Below are positions 1-7,155 of a stretch of DNA of 21,763 nt, one piece after another. Each line of letters begins with the position of its first letter. Within the stretch, counting starts at the first letter, position 1. The DNA lies in assembly GCA_002497985.1 (NCBI GenBank), contig DAFQ01000018.1, positions 1 to 21,763 on the forward strand. The letters are read 5' to 3'. Source of the DNA: Euryarchaeota archaeon UBA4 (GTDB lineage Archaea; Thermoplasmatota; Poseidoniia; Poseidoniales; Thalassarchaeaceae). Below the pieces are notes generated by a model. That model had not been told where the DNA came from. It searched no databases and worked only from the letters and a program-made list of their open reading frames with translations. Made by a program: the position numbers and the translations under genes.

Positions 1-565
1 TCCAGAGGCTTTTGATGGGAAAAGCCATCTCGCCCGCTCCCGCCAATAGAATTATGCCAATTCCACCAAGTACAATCTCAACAAAAGACGAAAGGTGCGC
101 TTCGGTTTCTATGGTGACAATCTGCTCATCGAGAGTGGAACCATCCTTGCCTGCAGTGACAAATCTGTAATCGCCGGGCTTCAATGTGAATTCAAAAGTC
201 CCGTCTTCCGAGCTAGGCCCGCCCTCGACAAACACGAAGTCATCAGATGTGCAAGAGGTCAGTCCGTTGGAATCCGGGTCGCATCCTTCAGGCGGGGGAC
301 TCTCAATTACGCCAATCCAGCTCCTATCCGGCTCGTCCCACTCCACTGTTAGTCGGATGTCCAGAAGCATGAATGCCGTTGGAACCGACATGTCGTCTGA
401 GGTCATCCCAACCAGGCACCCAACCGAGTCATCGGTGCAAGGCACTATCGGGACGTTGGTGCGGCTTTCTTCTAGGCCAATTCCCAACAGGCTCCCTAGG
501 ACCAGTATAACGCAAACAGAACCGACTGCAAAGGGGAGGGTGGAAAGAATGCGGACCATATTCAT
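1..565 (-). CDS. Membrane protein of unknown function, partial (runs off left edge)
   Basis: The minus strand is open with no stop from an ATG at 565 to the window edge, giving 188 residues with the C-terminus missing. Residues about 8-30 are hydrophobic (signal anchor or first membrane helix). A Cys-containing, acidic, probably extracytoplasmic domain follows, including a GCDPDSNGLTSC stretch. A second hydrophobic helix lies near residues 163-184 (FVEIVLGGIGIILLAGAG). The middle reads like a small beta domain (GTFEFTLKPGDYRFVTAG). A Shine-Dalgarno-like GGAG sits about 7 bases before the start, and the previous gene stops 19 bases upstream, so it looks like the third gene of a pyrH operon. 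I do not recognise a family. The forward-strand reading frames here are shadows of this gene. Confidence 0.75.
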   Translation of the reverse strand, partial: MNMVRILSTLPFAVGSVCVILVLGSLLGIGLEESRTNVPIVPCTDDSVGCLVGMTSDDMSVPTAFMLLDIRLTVEWDEPDRSWIGVIESPPPEGCDPDSNGLTSCTSDDFVFVEGGPSSEDGTFEFTLKPGDYRFVTAGKDGSTLDEQIVTIETEAHLSSFVEIVLGGIGIILLAGAGEMAFPIKSLW

Positions 566-584
566 AATATCACTCCGGCGATAA

Positions 585-902
585 CTAGCCAACTCCTCCG
601 GCCAATTGCAATATTAACAATAGTACAGCAATTCCCGGGAATAGATACATCATTAGTGTCAGGCGTTTTCTCGCGGCTTCCCTTTTCCCATTCTTCTCAA
701 TGCATTCAGACTCGGCGCAAACCGCTGGATCCCTATCAAGTGGTATTGGGGACCAGCACACCACACAATGGCGATGCGCATCTACCGAGAGAGATTTATT
801 GGCGCGCTTCTTCCTTTCTTCCTGACGCCTCTTGGAAGCAGCATCTCTAGCCTCTTGAGCGGTTCTTCTGGCTGCCTTTGCAATCTTGTCCGCGCGACTC
901 AA
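585..902 (-). CDS. Small zinc-ribbon protein with C-terminal membrane anchor (DUF2116-like)
   Basis: This 105-residue protein has three parts. Residues 1-38 form a very basic, probably helical N-terminus (KAARRTAQEARDAASKRRQE). Residues 43-67 form a Zn-ribbon-like HRHCVVCWSPIP...CAESEC with C46, C49, C62 and C67. Residues about 82-102 form one hydrophobic helix (LMMYLFPGIAVLLLILQL). This order matches, from memory, the archaeal DUF2116 family, whose role is unknown. The start is TTG at 902, chosen because no in-frame ATG precedes the ribbon and a GGGGAG site lies about 8 bases upstream inside the last pyrH codons. Only four bases separate it from the pyrH stop, so translation is probably coupled. 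A role in RNA binding or membrane tethering would be a guess from the basic N-terminus. Confidence 0.8.
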   Translation of the reverse strand: MSRADKIAKAARRTAQEARDAASKRRQEERKKRANKSLSVDAHRHCVVCWSPIPLDRDPAVCAESECIEKNGKREAARKRLTLMMYLFPGIAVLLLILQLAGGVG

Positions 903-906
903 GAAA

Positions 907-1611
907 TCAACTCCCCTTCACTAATGTACCTTCGAATTCTTCCCCAACGATCGCTGCACGGATTAATCCCACATCCCTTCCATCCAGAATGTTGAGGACT
1001 AAACCAGCCTCCTTTGCTTCAGAGACTCCAACTGGGTCAACTACCTGTGAGGGACCCGCTCTTGAGTGCTCAGCAGGGCCTACAATCTCCTGGAGTTGTT
1101 CGTGAGTAAGATTGTCATGAGGCTCAGCATCGGGATTAGTTCTAGGATCTTCTCCGAACACCTTGGAAACATTGGTCGCAATGATGCATTTGTCAGCGCC
1201 ACTCGCTATTGCAAAACGAATAGCCACAGCATCCGTGGTATGCCCGGGGGTCGTGCCACCCATCACTACGACCGGCCTTTCTTCTAGTAGCAATACAGCC
1301 TCATCAACTCTGGTGGGGATCGTGCCGGAAACAGAAACCCCGGCATCAGAAAGGGCCTCTCTGAGTATAGTCGCATTCATCCTAGTAGCAGCAATTCCGA
1401 TTTTGTCAAGGTGCGACTCATTATCAATTAGTGGACGGGCGAGCTCTATGCCTTCCCTTGCAGGGGCGCCCCCACCCACTACAAGGCCGATCCGGTCATC
1501 CATTGAGACCCTGTCTCTGATGACCGAAACAAGTTCCTCTAGCCATGCATGACGTTCCTCTATTTCTGGCCTCAGGAGGCTACCCCCTACGGCTGCAATA
1601 ACTGTCGCCAT
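907..1611 (-). CDS. pyrH: UMP kinase, archaeal type
   Basis: This 234-residue amino acid kinase phosphorylates UMP to UDP with ATP, in cytoplasmic pyrimidine nucleotide synthesis. Visible motifs in order are GGS at 9-11, VVGGGAPAREG at 44-54 (nucleotide binding), IGIAATRMNA at 71-80, GGTTPGHTTD at 118-127 (UMP site), TNVSKVFGEDPR at 146-157, and VVDP near 190 with LDGRD near 209-213. Length (about 225-240) and the RMNA and DGRD motifs fit the archaeal branch rather than the bacterial PyrH branch. The ATG at 1611 has no Shine-Dalgarno site, but a TATA-like heptamer starts 30 bases upstream, so a leaderless message is likely. It appears to head an operon with the zinc-ribbon gene and the membrane protein gene, and is divergent from prf1. 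Confidence 0.93.
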   Translation of the reverse strand: MATVIAAVGGSLLRPEIEERHAWLEELVSVIRDRVSMDDRIGLVVGGGAPAREGIELARPLIDNESHLDKIGIAATRMNATILREALSDAGVSVSGTIPTRVDEAVLLLEERPVVVMGGTTPGHTTDAVAIRFAIASGADKCIIATNVSKVFGEDPRTNPDAEPHDNLTHEQLQEIVGPAEHSRAGPSQVVDPVGVSEAKEAGLVLNILDGRDVGLIRAAIVGEEFEGTLVKGS

Positions 1612-1634
1612 CGACTAATGGGCTGGGACGCCCC

Positions 1635-1641
1635 CTTTCAA
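1635..1641 (-). promoter_or_regulatory. TATA-like box for the pyrH operon
   Basis: On the minus strand TTGAAAG begins 30 bases before the A of the pyrH ATG. That is the usual archaeal TATA-to-start distance if transcription begins at the start codon. No Shine-Dalgarno site lies between them. Inferred from spacing only. Confidence 0.4.
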
Positions 1642-1696
1642 TGCCTATGCCCGACCACCGTCTAAGGGTTGAAATGCTGCCCCTCCGGCCTTCTGC

Positions 1697-1703
1697 AGGA
1701 GGA
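1697..1703 (+). promoter_or_regulatory. Strong ribosome binding site of prf1
   Basis: AGGAGGA lies 5 bases before the prf1 ATG at 1709. It fixes the start and shows that prf1, unlike most first genes here, is led by a Shine-Dalgarno site. A TTGAAAT at 1669-1675 could be its TATA box, 40 bases upstream of the ATG, but then the leader would start very close to the ribosome binding site, so the promoter position is unsure. Confidence 0.7.
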
Positions 1704-1708
1704 ATGGT

Positions 1709-2956
1709 ATGTCTGACGAGCTCGAGCTTCAGCAGCGCAGGCTCCGTCTAAAGAAGGCAGTAGAAAACTTGTCCTCAATGAAGGGCATGGGCACGGAGCT
1801 AGTTTCGGTAGTCATACCTCCTGACAGAATGATTCATGACGTCCGGCACCAATTAGCCAATGAAGCAGGGCAGGCCGCGAACATCAAATCAAAATCAACC
1901 AGGAAGCATGTCTCTGACGCCATTGAGTCTGCAATTGCATCCCTGAACAAGTTCAAGACCCCGGGAGAAAGGGGTCTGGCGCTATTTGTGGGGCACGTCA
2001 TTGTCGGAAATAACAAGACGAGGCTGGTGAGCGTGGTCGTAGATGACCCTCCAGAGCCGTTTGGATCATACAGGTACAGGTGCGGATCTACATTTGAGAT
2101 TAGCCAGCTCGAGGAGATGCTGATAGATAGGACGGCATATGGGCTATTCGTAATTGATCGTTCAGAGTCGGCCTACGGCCTCGCCAGTGGCAAGAGGCTT
2201 CATTGTCAGGAACACGTGACCTCATTAGTCCCTTCAAAACACGGTAGGGGGGGACAATCAGCTCAGAGATTCGAGAGGCTAATCGAGGAAGCCGCTGACA
2301 AATTCTTCAAGAAATCCGCAGAGAGGGCCTGCGCCTATTGGCTTCCAATGATTGAGGACTTGCAAGGCATCATTATCGGAGGCCCGGGTGCGACTAAGGA
2401 CTACGTGGTAAAGAACGACTACTTTCACCATGAGATAAAGAAACTAATCAGGGAACCATTCTTCGACGTCGGCTACTCCAATGAGAGTGGCCTAAGGGAA
2501 CTTATTCAGCGTGCGGGAGGACTAATGGATCAGATTGAATTAGACGCTGAAAGGAAACTCGTGGACACATTTCTCAGAGAGGTTATGCAGGCCCATCCAA
2601 AGGCGACATATGGCGAAGTCATGATTAGAAACGCTTTGGAACAGGGGGCTGTAGAAAGACTACTCCTATCCGAGAATGTATCTAAGAGAAGGGTCGTTTG
2701 GCGTTGTAGGAGTTGTGGCAATGAATGGGCATCCACCCAAAACAGGCGTTCCGAAACTTCTGCTTGCAAATCCTGTTCATCGGGAGATGCGAGGGAAGAC
2801 GAGGAGAAGTCAATGGATCTAATTGATGAATTGTCTGTGATTGCTGGACACACATCAGCATCCGTGACATTGATTTCCATGGACACAGAAGAGGGAGCAA
2901 CCCTGTACGAGGCTTTCGGCGGAATAGCTGCTTTGCTGCGATACCCAATTTCTTGA
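1709..2956 (+). CDS. prf1: Peptide chain release factor aRF1
   Basis: This 415-residue class 1 release factor of the archaeal/eukaryal type reads all three stop codons and triggers peptidyl-tRNA hydrolysis on the ribosome. Domain 1 carries the stop-recognition motif NIKS at 58-61 and the YxCxxxF motif at 123-129 (Y123, C125, F129). Domain 2 carries the catalytic GGQ at 181-183, inside HGRGGQSAQRFERL. Domain 3 has GGPGATKDY near 224-232 and a probable zinc site with C333, C336, C353 and C356. Length matches archaeal family members. The ATG at 1709 follows an AGGAGGA site. It is the first gene of a prf1-argS unit; its TGA is part of the ribosome binding region of argS. This is the clearest archaeal marker in the window. 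Confidence 0.97.
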   Translation: MSDELELQQRRLRLKKAVENLSSMKGMGTELVSVVIPPDRMIHDVRHQLANEAGQAANIKSKSTRKHVSDAIESAIASLNKFKTPGERGLALFVGHVIVGNNKTRLVSVVVDDPPEPFGSYRYRCGSTFEISQLEEMLIDRTAYGLFVIDRSESAYGLASGKRLHCQEHVTSLVPSKHGRGGQSAQRFERLIEEAADKFFKKSAERACAYWLPMIEDLQGIIIGGPGATKDYVVKNDYFHHEIKKLIREPFFDVGYSNESGLRELIQRAGGLMDQIELDAERKLVDTFLREVMQAHPKATYGEVMIRNALEQGAVERLLLSENVSKRRVVWRCRSCGNEWASTQNRRSETSACKSCSSGDAREDEEKSMDLIDELSVIAGHTSASVTLISMDTEEGATLYEAFGGIAALLRYPIS

Positions 2957-2965
2957 GGTGAATAA

Positions 2966-4708
2966 ATGAGGGACCTAGTAAGTGAAGCAATCCCCAGAAT
3001 GGCCAATCCAATCCATTCCCTGGGAATCGAGGAAGGATCTTGGGAGGAACTTGTCGGACCTTCAACAGTTGGCGGAGGAATGGCAGATGTGGCTATGCCA
3101 TGTCATTCCCTCTCTCCAATAATGAAGAAGAGCCCTTCAGAAATAGCGGACAATATCGCTTCCGCTGTTTCCGATTCCCTGGAAGGAATTGCTACTGTAT
3201 CTTCCCTCAATGGTTTCGTAAATCTATCAGCCACTGACACATGGCTCTCATCTAAAGTAGAGTCTCTTATTGGAGATCCCAGGATGGGCGTCTTATTGGA
3301 GGATTCCAGGACCATCGCTGTAGATTATTCCGCTCCAAATGTAGCCAAAGAAATGCATGTCGGACACCTCAGGTCGACAGTAATCGGAGATGCCATAGTT
3401 AGGATGTTGGAATTCAAAGGGCATAGGGTGATCAAGGAGAATCACGTTGGTGATTGGGGCACCCCGTTCGGAATGCTAATTGAACACCTTCTCGATTTGG
3501 GCGAGAGCGAAGTAGCAGGAGAGAAGGGAATCTCGGATTTCGATCACTTCTACAAGCAGGCCAGACAGAAATTCGATGAGGACCAAGACTTTGCCGAGAG
3601 ATCAAGATCTAGAGTTGTGAAATTACAAAGTGAAGATAACGAAACCCTCAGACTATGGCAGATTCTCGTGGACATCTCAACTAGGTACTTCAACGAGGTA
3701 TACTCAATGCTGGGAGTTCTTCTGACTGATGATGATCTGATGGGCGAGTCTGCATATAGGCATATATTGCCAATTGTTGTTGACAGACTCTCGGAATGTG
3801 GGATGCTGGATAATAGCGACGGAGCAGAGGTAGTATTTCTTGGAGGAAAGTGGGTGAATCGCGAGGGGGACCCTTTCCCCGTTATGATTAGGAAGGCGGA
3901 TGGGGGATACAACTACTCTACATCCGATCTTGCCTGCATAATCGACAGAGTGGAGAGGCTAGGGTGTGATGACTTGCTATATGTAGTCGGAACACCACAA
4001 AAACAGCATTTCGAAATGGTCTTTGAAGTTGCCAGTAATGCTGGTTTCATTGATCAGAGTAATCGAACAATACACGTAAACTTTGGTTCCGTTTTAGATT
4101 CGGGCGGGCAGATGCTGAAGAGTAGGAAGGGTCAGAATGTGAAACTAGTGGATCTTCTCAGGGAGGCAATAGTCAGGGCGGACTCTTCGATATCCGAGAA
4201 GAATCCCGAACTTACAGGAAGTGAAAGGGAGGAAGCCGCCAAGATGATAGGAATAGGGGCCGTGAAATACTCGGATCTTTCTTCTGATAGGACTAAGGAT
4301 TACGTCTTTGAATGGGACAGGATGCTGTCATTTGAGGGGAATACAGCACCGTATCTACAGTATTCACATGCAAGAATATGCAGTATTTTCTCCCGTTCCG
4401 GAGTATCCAGGAATTCTCTAACTGACTCTCGGATAATACTCACAACACCCGAGGAAAGGGCGTTAGCTAGGGAGCTACTGGGATTCTCTCAGGCGGTGGA
4501 TTACTCAATCGAAGGGCTGTACCCTCACAGGCTGTGCACCCATCTGCATTCAGTATCATCATCCTTCGCTTCTTTCTATGAGGTATGCCACGTTCTAGAT
4601 GGCGATGATGCCGTGAAGTCGAGCCGTTTGGCACTATGCGACATGACTGCTAGATCACTTTCTTTGGGACTTGGACTTCTGGGAATAGAAACACCAGAAA
4701 GAATGTGA
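2966..4708 (+). CDS. argS: Arginyl-tRNA synthetase
   Basis: This 580-residue class I synthetase charges tRNA-Arg with arginine in the cytoplasm. Residues 1-110 match the ArgRS-specific N-terminal domain. The signature DYSAPNVAKEMHVGHLRST at 120-138 holds the HIGH motif as HVGH (131-134). NHVGDWGTPFG follows at 159-169. The KMSKS region is degenerate (LKSRKG, about 384-389), as is common in ArgRS. The anticodon-binding part shows the family string YLQYSHARICSIF (463-475) and ends in LLGIETPERM, a typical ArgRS C-terminus. The ATG at 2966 has GAGGTGA 4 bases upstream, overlapping the prf1 stop, so the two genes are probably coupled. Its TGA is 3 bases from the stop of the convergent peptidase gene. 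Confidence 0.96.
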   Translation: MRDLVSEAIPRMANPIHSLGIEEGSWEELVGPSTVGGGMADVAMPCHSLSPIMKKSPSEIADNIASAVSDSLEGIATVSSLNGFVNLSATDTWLSSKVESLIGDPRMGVLLEDSRTIAVDYSAPNVAKEMHVGHLRSTVIGDAIVRMLEFKGHRVIKENHVGDWGTPFGMLIEHLLDLGESEVAGEKGISDFDHFYKQARQKFDEDQDFAERSRSRVVKLQSEDNETLRLWQILVDISTRYFNEVYSMLGVLLTDDDLMGESAYRHILPIVVDRLSECGMLDNSDGAEVVFLGGKWVNREGDPFPVMIRKADGGYNYSTSDLACIIDRVERLGCDDLLYVVGTPQKQHFEMVFEVASNAGFIDQSNRTIHVNFGSVLDSGGQMLKSRKGQNVKLVDLLREAIVRADSSISEKNPELTGSEREEAAKMIGIGAVKYSDLSSDRTKDYVFEWDRMLSFEGNTAPYLQYSHARICSIFSRSGVSRNSLTDSRIILTTPEERALARELLGFSQAVDYSIEGLYPHRLCTHLHSVSSSFASFYEVCHVLDGDDAVKSSRLALCDMTARSLSLGLGLLGIETPERM

Positions 4709-4711
4709 CTT

Positions 4712-6514
4712 CTAGGCCTCACCATAGGACAGGTATCTCACCAGGGAGCCCAAGATGACTCCTGAAACCACCAAGCTCTCTTCGTTGAATCTATCCATCC
4801 CGTCTAGGAATGTGTGGTACTCGGATGAGCCGGAACCATAGCATACGATTGCATCGCCATATTCCATCCCATCCTCGGGGACGTTATCTATTTCATACAC
4901 GAAAGGGGCATGGTCCGAGTTGTAAGGCATGCCACTGGATTCTATGTCCCTGATTTCTACTTTGTATTTCGATGACAATTCCGGATAGGCATTGGAGAAA
5001 ATACCGTGTATCCCCCTGAGGGCCTCCACATCACCTTCACTATTGCCGAACATGGTGAGTCCCGAGTTTCTTTCGGCATCTACATGATTCATATCGAGGT
5101 TAACATAGAGTCTGAGATTCTCACCAAGCATAGTTCTGTACTTATCGACCCATTCCTTGGAGCCCCAAAGCCCCTCTTCTTCACCACCCCATGTGCAGAA
5201 GTAGAGTGTGTGAGCAGGCTGCCCGATCTGCGACTCCAGTATTGCAAATTGCCTTGCAATTTCCTGCAGGGTCGCGACGCCGGATGTATCGTCAACTGCA
5301 CCCGGTCCGTTGTAGACCGTGTCGTGATGCGCCCCCAATACTATGACAGAGTCCGATTTCCCTTGAATGACCCCACATGGGACACGAATAGTGGCCACTC
5401 CCTGATTGTCTACATCTGTAATCATGCCGAGCCTCCCATCACCGTTGATGACCATTTCAGTAATGGCCTCTCCAACGCTTTTCGAGACCATGATGAATCC
5501 AAAACTATCGGGAATGAATTCGAATTGACCCCTATCTACCGATTTGAAGTATGGTACGCAATCGTTACTGACCAAATCATCACAGTTCTGACGAGCATTA
5601 ATGGTTATCATGCTGTATACGTCATTCTCTATTGCACGCTGTAGGAGTGCCGTGTTTCCTTCTGTCCCTTCTTCCAACCAAACCATTGCCACATTGCTAG
5701 CAGCAGAACTCCAATCTGAATCCGCACTTCCATTCCCCAGATCAATTATGTCCATGTCTTCAACGTACCCGATCGAGGCAGAACCGCTGTAGCCCTGAAT
5801 GACGAACTCTTCCCTATGTGTAAATTCTGTAATGTCCCTGTTCACGTCTGCCGAGGAGCAGGGCGTTGGGCCCCCTATCAGATTCCCGATGTCTCCGGGA
5901 ACGCAGAACGAAAGTGAAGGCTCACTGCCAATTACGAACATGGGGACTTCGAAATCATCCATCGTCGTTGGTATCCCTGACGCAGTGAAGTTGTTTTTTA
6001 TCGATTCAGCAGCATTCTGCTCCTCCACCGTCCCTGACATTCTTCCTTCCCAATCCGGATGTCCAAGGTCAACAAGAGTCTGCGCATAGCCTCTAACTTG
6101 ATTCTGATCGAAGTCAATTAGGGCGTAATCTGGCTCACCCTGAACCCAATCTACTATGTCATCTCCGTAGACTAACGCTCCGCCTGCTCCCCCTAACAGG
6201 AGTATAGCCGAAACCGCAAGAACCGGTACGGGCAGCTCCTTTATTCTCCTAATCCTATTTCGAACATTTGTGGGGGAATTGTAGTAGAGAATCTTCTCAA
6301 ACATCCCAGCACTAGTGGAGCTGTCAGCATCATCAGCAACTTCCGCTTCAAGTACTACGGGCCCAGAGAGCCTTTCGACAAGCTCATTCTTGTTACCGGA
6401 GACGGGTAAACCCCTAGATTTGAGTTCCTCCTTGAGTTCCGAAACGGTCAACTCCGACCATTCTGAAATATCATCCATCGTAATTTTACGACTCCTCTTG
6501 ACTATTGAACCCAT
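4712..6514 (-). CDS. Membrane-anchored M28 metallopeptidase with N-terminal SAP domain
   Basis: Residues about 14-50 form a SAP helix-turn-helix motif (LTVSELKEELKSRGLPVSG). A basic stretch (NRIRRIKELP, about 86-95) precedes one membrane helix near 96-117 (PVLAVSAILLLGGAGGALVYG), so by the positive-inside rule the SAP domain is cytoplasmic and the rest is outside. Residues about 130-600 form an M28 peptidase. Visible dizinc ligands are H396 and D398 (GAHHDT), D408 (AVDDTSG), E445/E446 (GGEEEGLWGS), D474 (NLDMN) and H535 (SDHAPF). A long insert at 190-380, with several cysteines, sits where PA-type insertions occur in this family. Expected role: aminopeptidase or carboxypeptidase on the cell surface. 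The ATG at 6514 has a TATA-like box 29 bases upstream and no Shine-Dalgarno site. Substrate is unknown. Confidence 0.9.
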   Translation of the reverse strand: MGSIVKRSRKITMDDISEWSELTVSELKEELKSRGLPVSGNKNELVERLSGPVVLEAEVADDADSSTSAGMFEKILYYNSPTNVRNRIRRIKELPVPVLAVSAILLLGGAGGALVYGDDIVDWVQGEPDYALIDFDQNQVRGYAQTLVDLGHPDWEGRMSGTVEEQNAAESIKNNFTASGIPTTMDDFEVPMFVIGSEPSLSFCVPGDIGNLIGGPTPCSSADVNRDITEFTHREEFVIQGYSGSASIGYVEDMDIIDLGNGSADSDWSSAASNVAMVWLEEGTEGNTALLQRAIENDVYSMITINARQNCDDLVSNDCVPYFKSVDRGQFEFIPDSFGFIMVSKSVGEAITEMVINGDGRLGMITDVDNQGVATIRVPCGVIQGKSDSVIVLGAHHDTVYNGPGAVDDTSGVATLQEIARQFAILESQIGQPAHTLYFCTWGGEEEGLWGSKEWVDKYRTMLGENLRLYVNLDMNHVDAERNSGLTMFGNSEGDVEALRGIHGIFSNAYPELSSKYKVEIRDIESSGMPYNSDHAPFVYEIDNVPEDGMEYGDAIVCYGSGSSEYHTFLDGMDRFNEESLVVSGVILGSLVRYLSYGEA

Positions 6515-6536
6515 TTAGGAAAGTATCGCCAATGAG

Positions 6537-6543
6537 TCAATTA
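6537..6543 (-). promoter_or_regulatory. TATA-like box for the SAP-M28 peptidase gene
   Basis: TAATTGA on the minus strand begins 29 bases before the peptidase ATG and includes the ubiX stop codon. With only 26 bases between the genes and no ribosome binding site, an own promoter with a leaderless message is the simplest reading. Inference from spacing. Confidence 0.35.
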
Positions 6544-7119
6544 GTCCCGTTGAACTTCTTCACCGGTCCATCTTTTACCAAGATCATGCTCGACATCAAG
6601 TTGATCGAGGATTCTAGCGACAACAAAGTCAACCAACTCCTCGATAGTCGTGGGCGAGTGATAAAATCCTGGATTTGCAGGTAGGATAACAACTCCCCAG
6701 GAGGACATCTTCGCCATAGCTTCTAGGTGAGGTGTAGACATAGGCGTCTCCCTTGGAACTAAGATGAGTTTTCTACGCTCCTTAATCGCAACAAGAGCAC
6801 TTCTGGTGGCCAAGTTATCCGAAATCCCAGCTGCAATTTTTCCTATGGTGGTGCCACTGGCGGGACAAACGACGTAAGCATCGTACTTCGCTGAGCCCGA
6901 GGCGGGCCTAGCAGCGAGATTTGAGTTGCTGTGCATGGAAACACCATCTAGTCCTTCCAAGTCGACGGATTTCATGTTGCATTCCAGTTCAAGATTAATT
7001 TCTCCAGCCCCGGTCACTATCAAATCAACGGACCACCCAGCGTTGCTAAGCTGTTCAACCAGCCTTACTCCGTACCTTGCTCCGGAGGCACCAGTAATCG
7101 CCACTACGGCTTCCGGCAT
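6541..7119 (-). CDS. ubiX: Flavin prenyltransferase UbiX
   Basis: This 192-residue protein has the usual length for UbiX, which joins dimethylallyl phosphate to FMN to make prenyl-FMN, the cofactor of UbiD-type decarboxylases. Visible family motifs are ITGASGARYG at 8-17 (FMN binding), CPASGTTIGKIAAGISDNLA at 85-104, VPRETP at 121-126 (R123 and E124 at the active site), HLEAM at 131-135 and PANPGFYHSP at 147-156 (Y153). No UbiD partner is in this window. In archaea prenyl-FMN can serve quinone synthesis or the anhydromevalonate phosphate decarboxylase of the modified mevalonate route; which applies here cannot be told. The ATG at 7119 is 30 bases downstream of a TATA-like box and lacks a Shine-Dalgarno site. 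Confidence 0.95.
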   Translation of the reverse strand: MPEAVVAITGASGARYGVRLVEQLSNAGWSVDLIVTGAGEINLELECNMKSVDLEGLDGVSMHSNSNLAARPASGSAKYDAYVVCPASGTTIGKIAAGISDNLATRSALVAIKERRKLILVPRETPMSTPHLEAMAKMSSWGVVILPANPGFYHSPTTIEELVDFVVARILDQLDVEHDLGKRWTGEEVQRD

Positions 7120-7142
7120 ATTAGTCGGGCCACATTCGGTGG

Positions 7143-7149
7143 ATTTGAA
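7143..7149 (-). promoter_or_regulatory. TATA-like box for ubiX
   Basis: TTCAAAT on the minus strand begins 30 bases before the ubiX ATG, in the 36-base gap after the aminotransferase gene. It suggests ubiX starts its own leaderless transcript rather than only being read from the lip-bkd cluster. Confidence 0.4.
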
Positions 7150-7155
7150 TGGTTC

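Noticed and set aside
95..584. Two forward-strand reading frames of 85 and 132 codons at the left edge
   Set aside because: The minus strand has a continuous frame with a ribosome binding site, two membrane helices and protein-like composition; the forward frames are Ser/Arg/Pro-rich shadows.
5006..5644. Forward frame of 212 codons inside the M28 peptidase gene
   Set aside because: It overlaps the metal-ligand region of the peptidase on the other strand and shows no domain or ribosome binding site.
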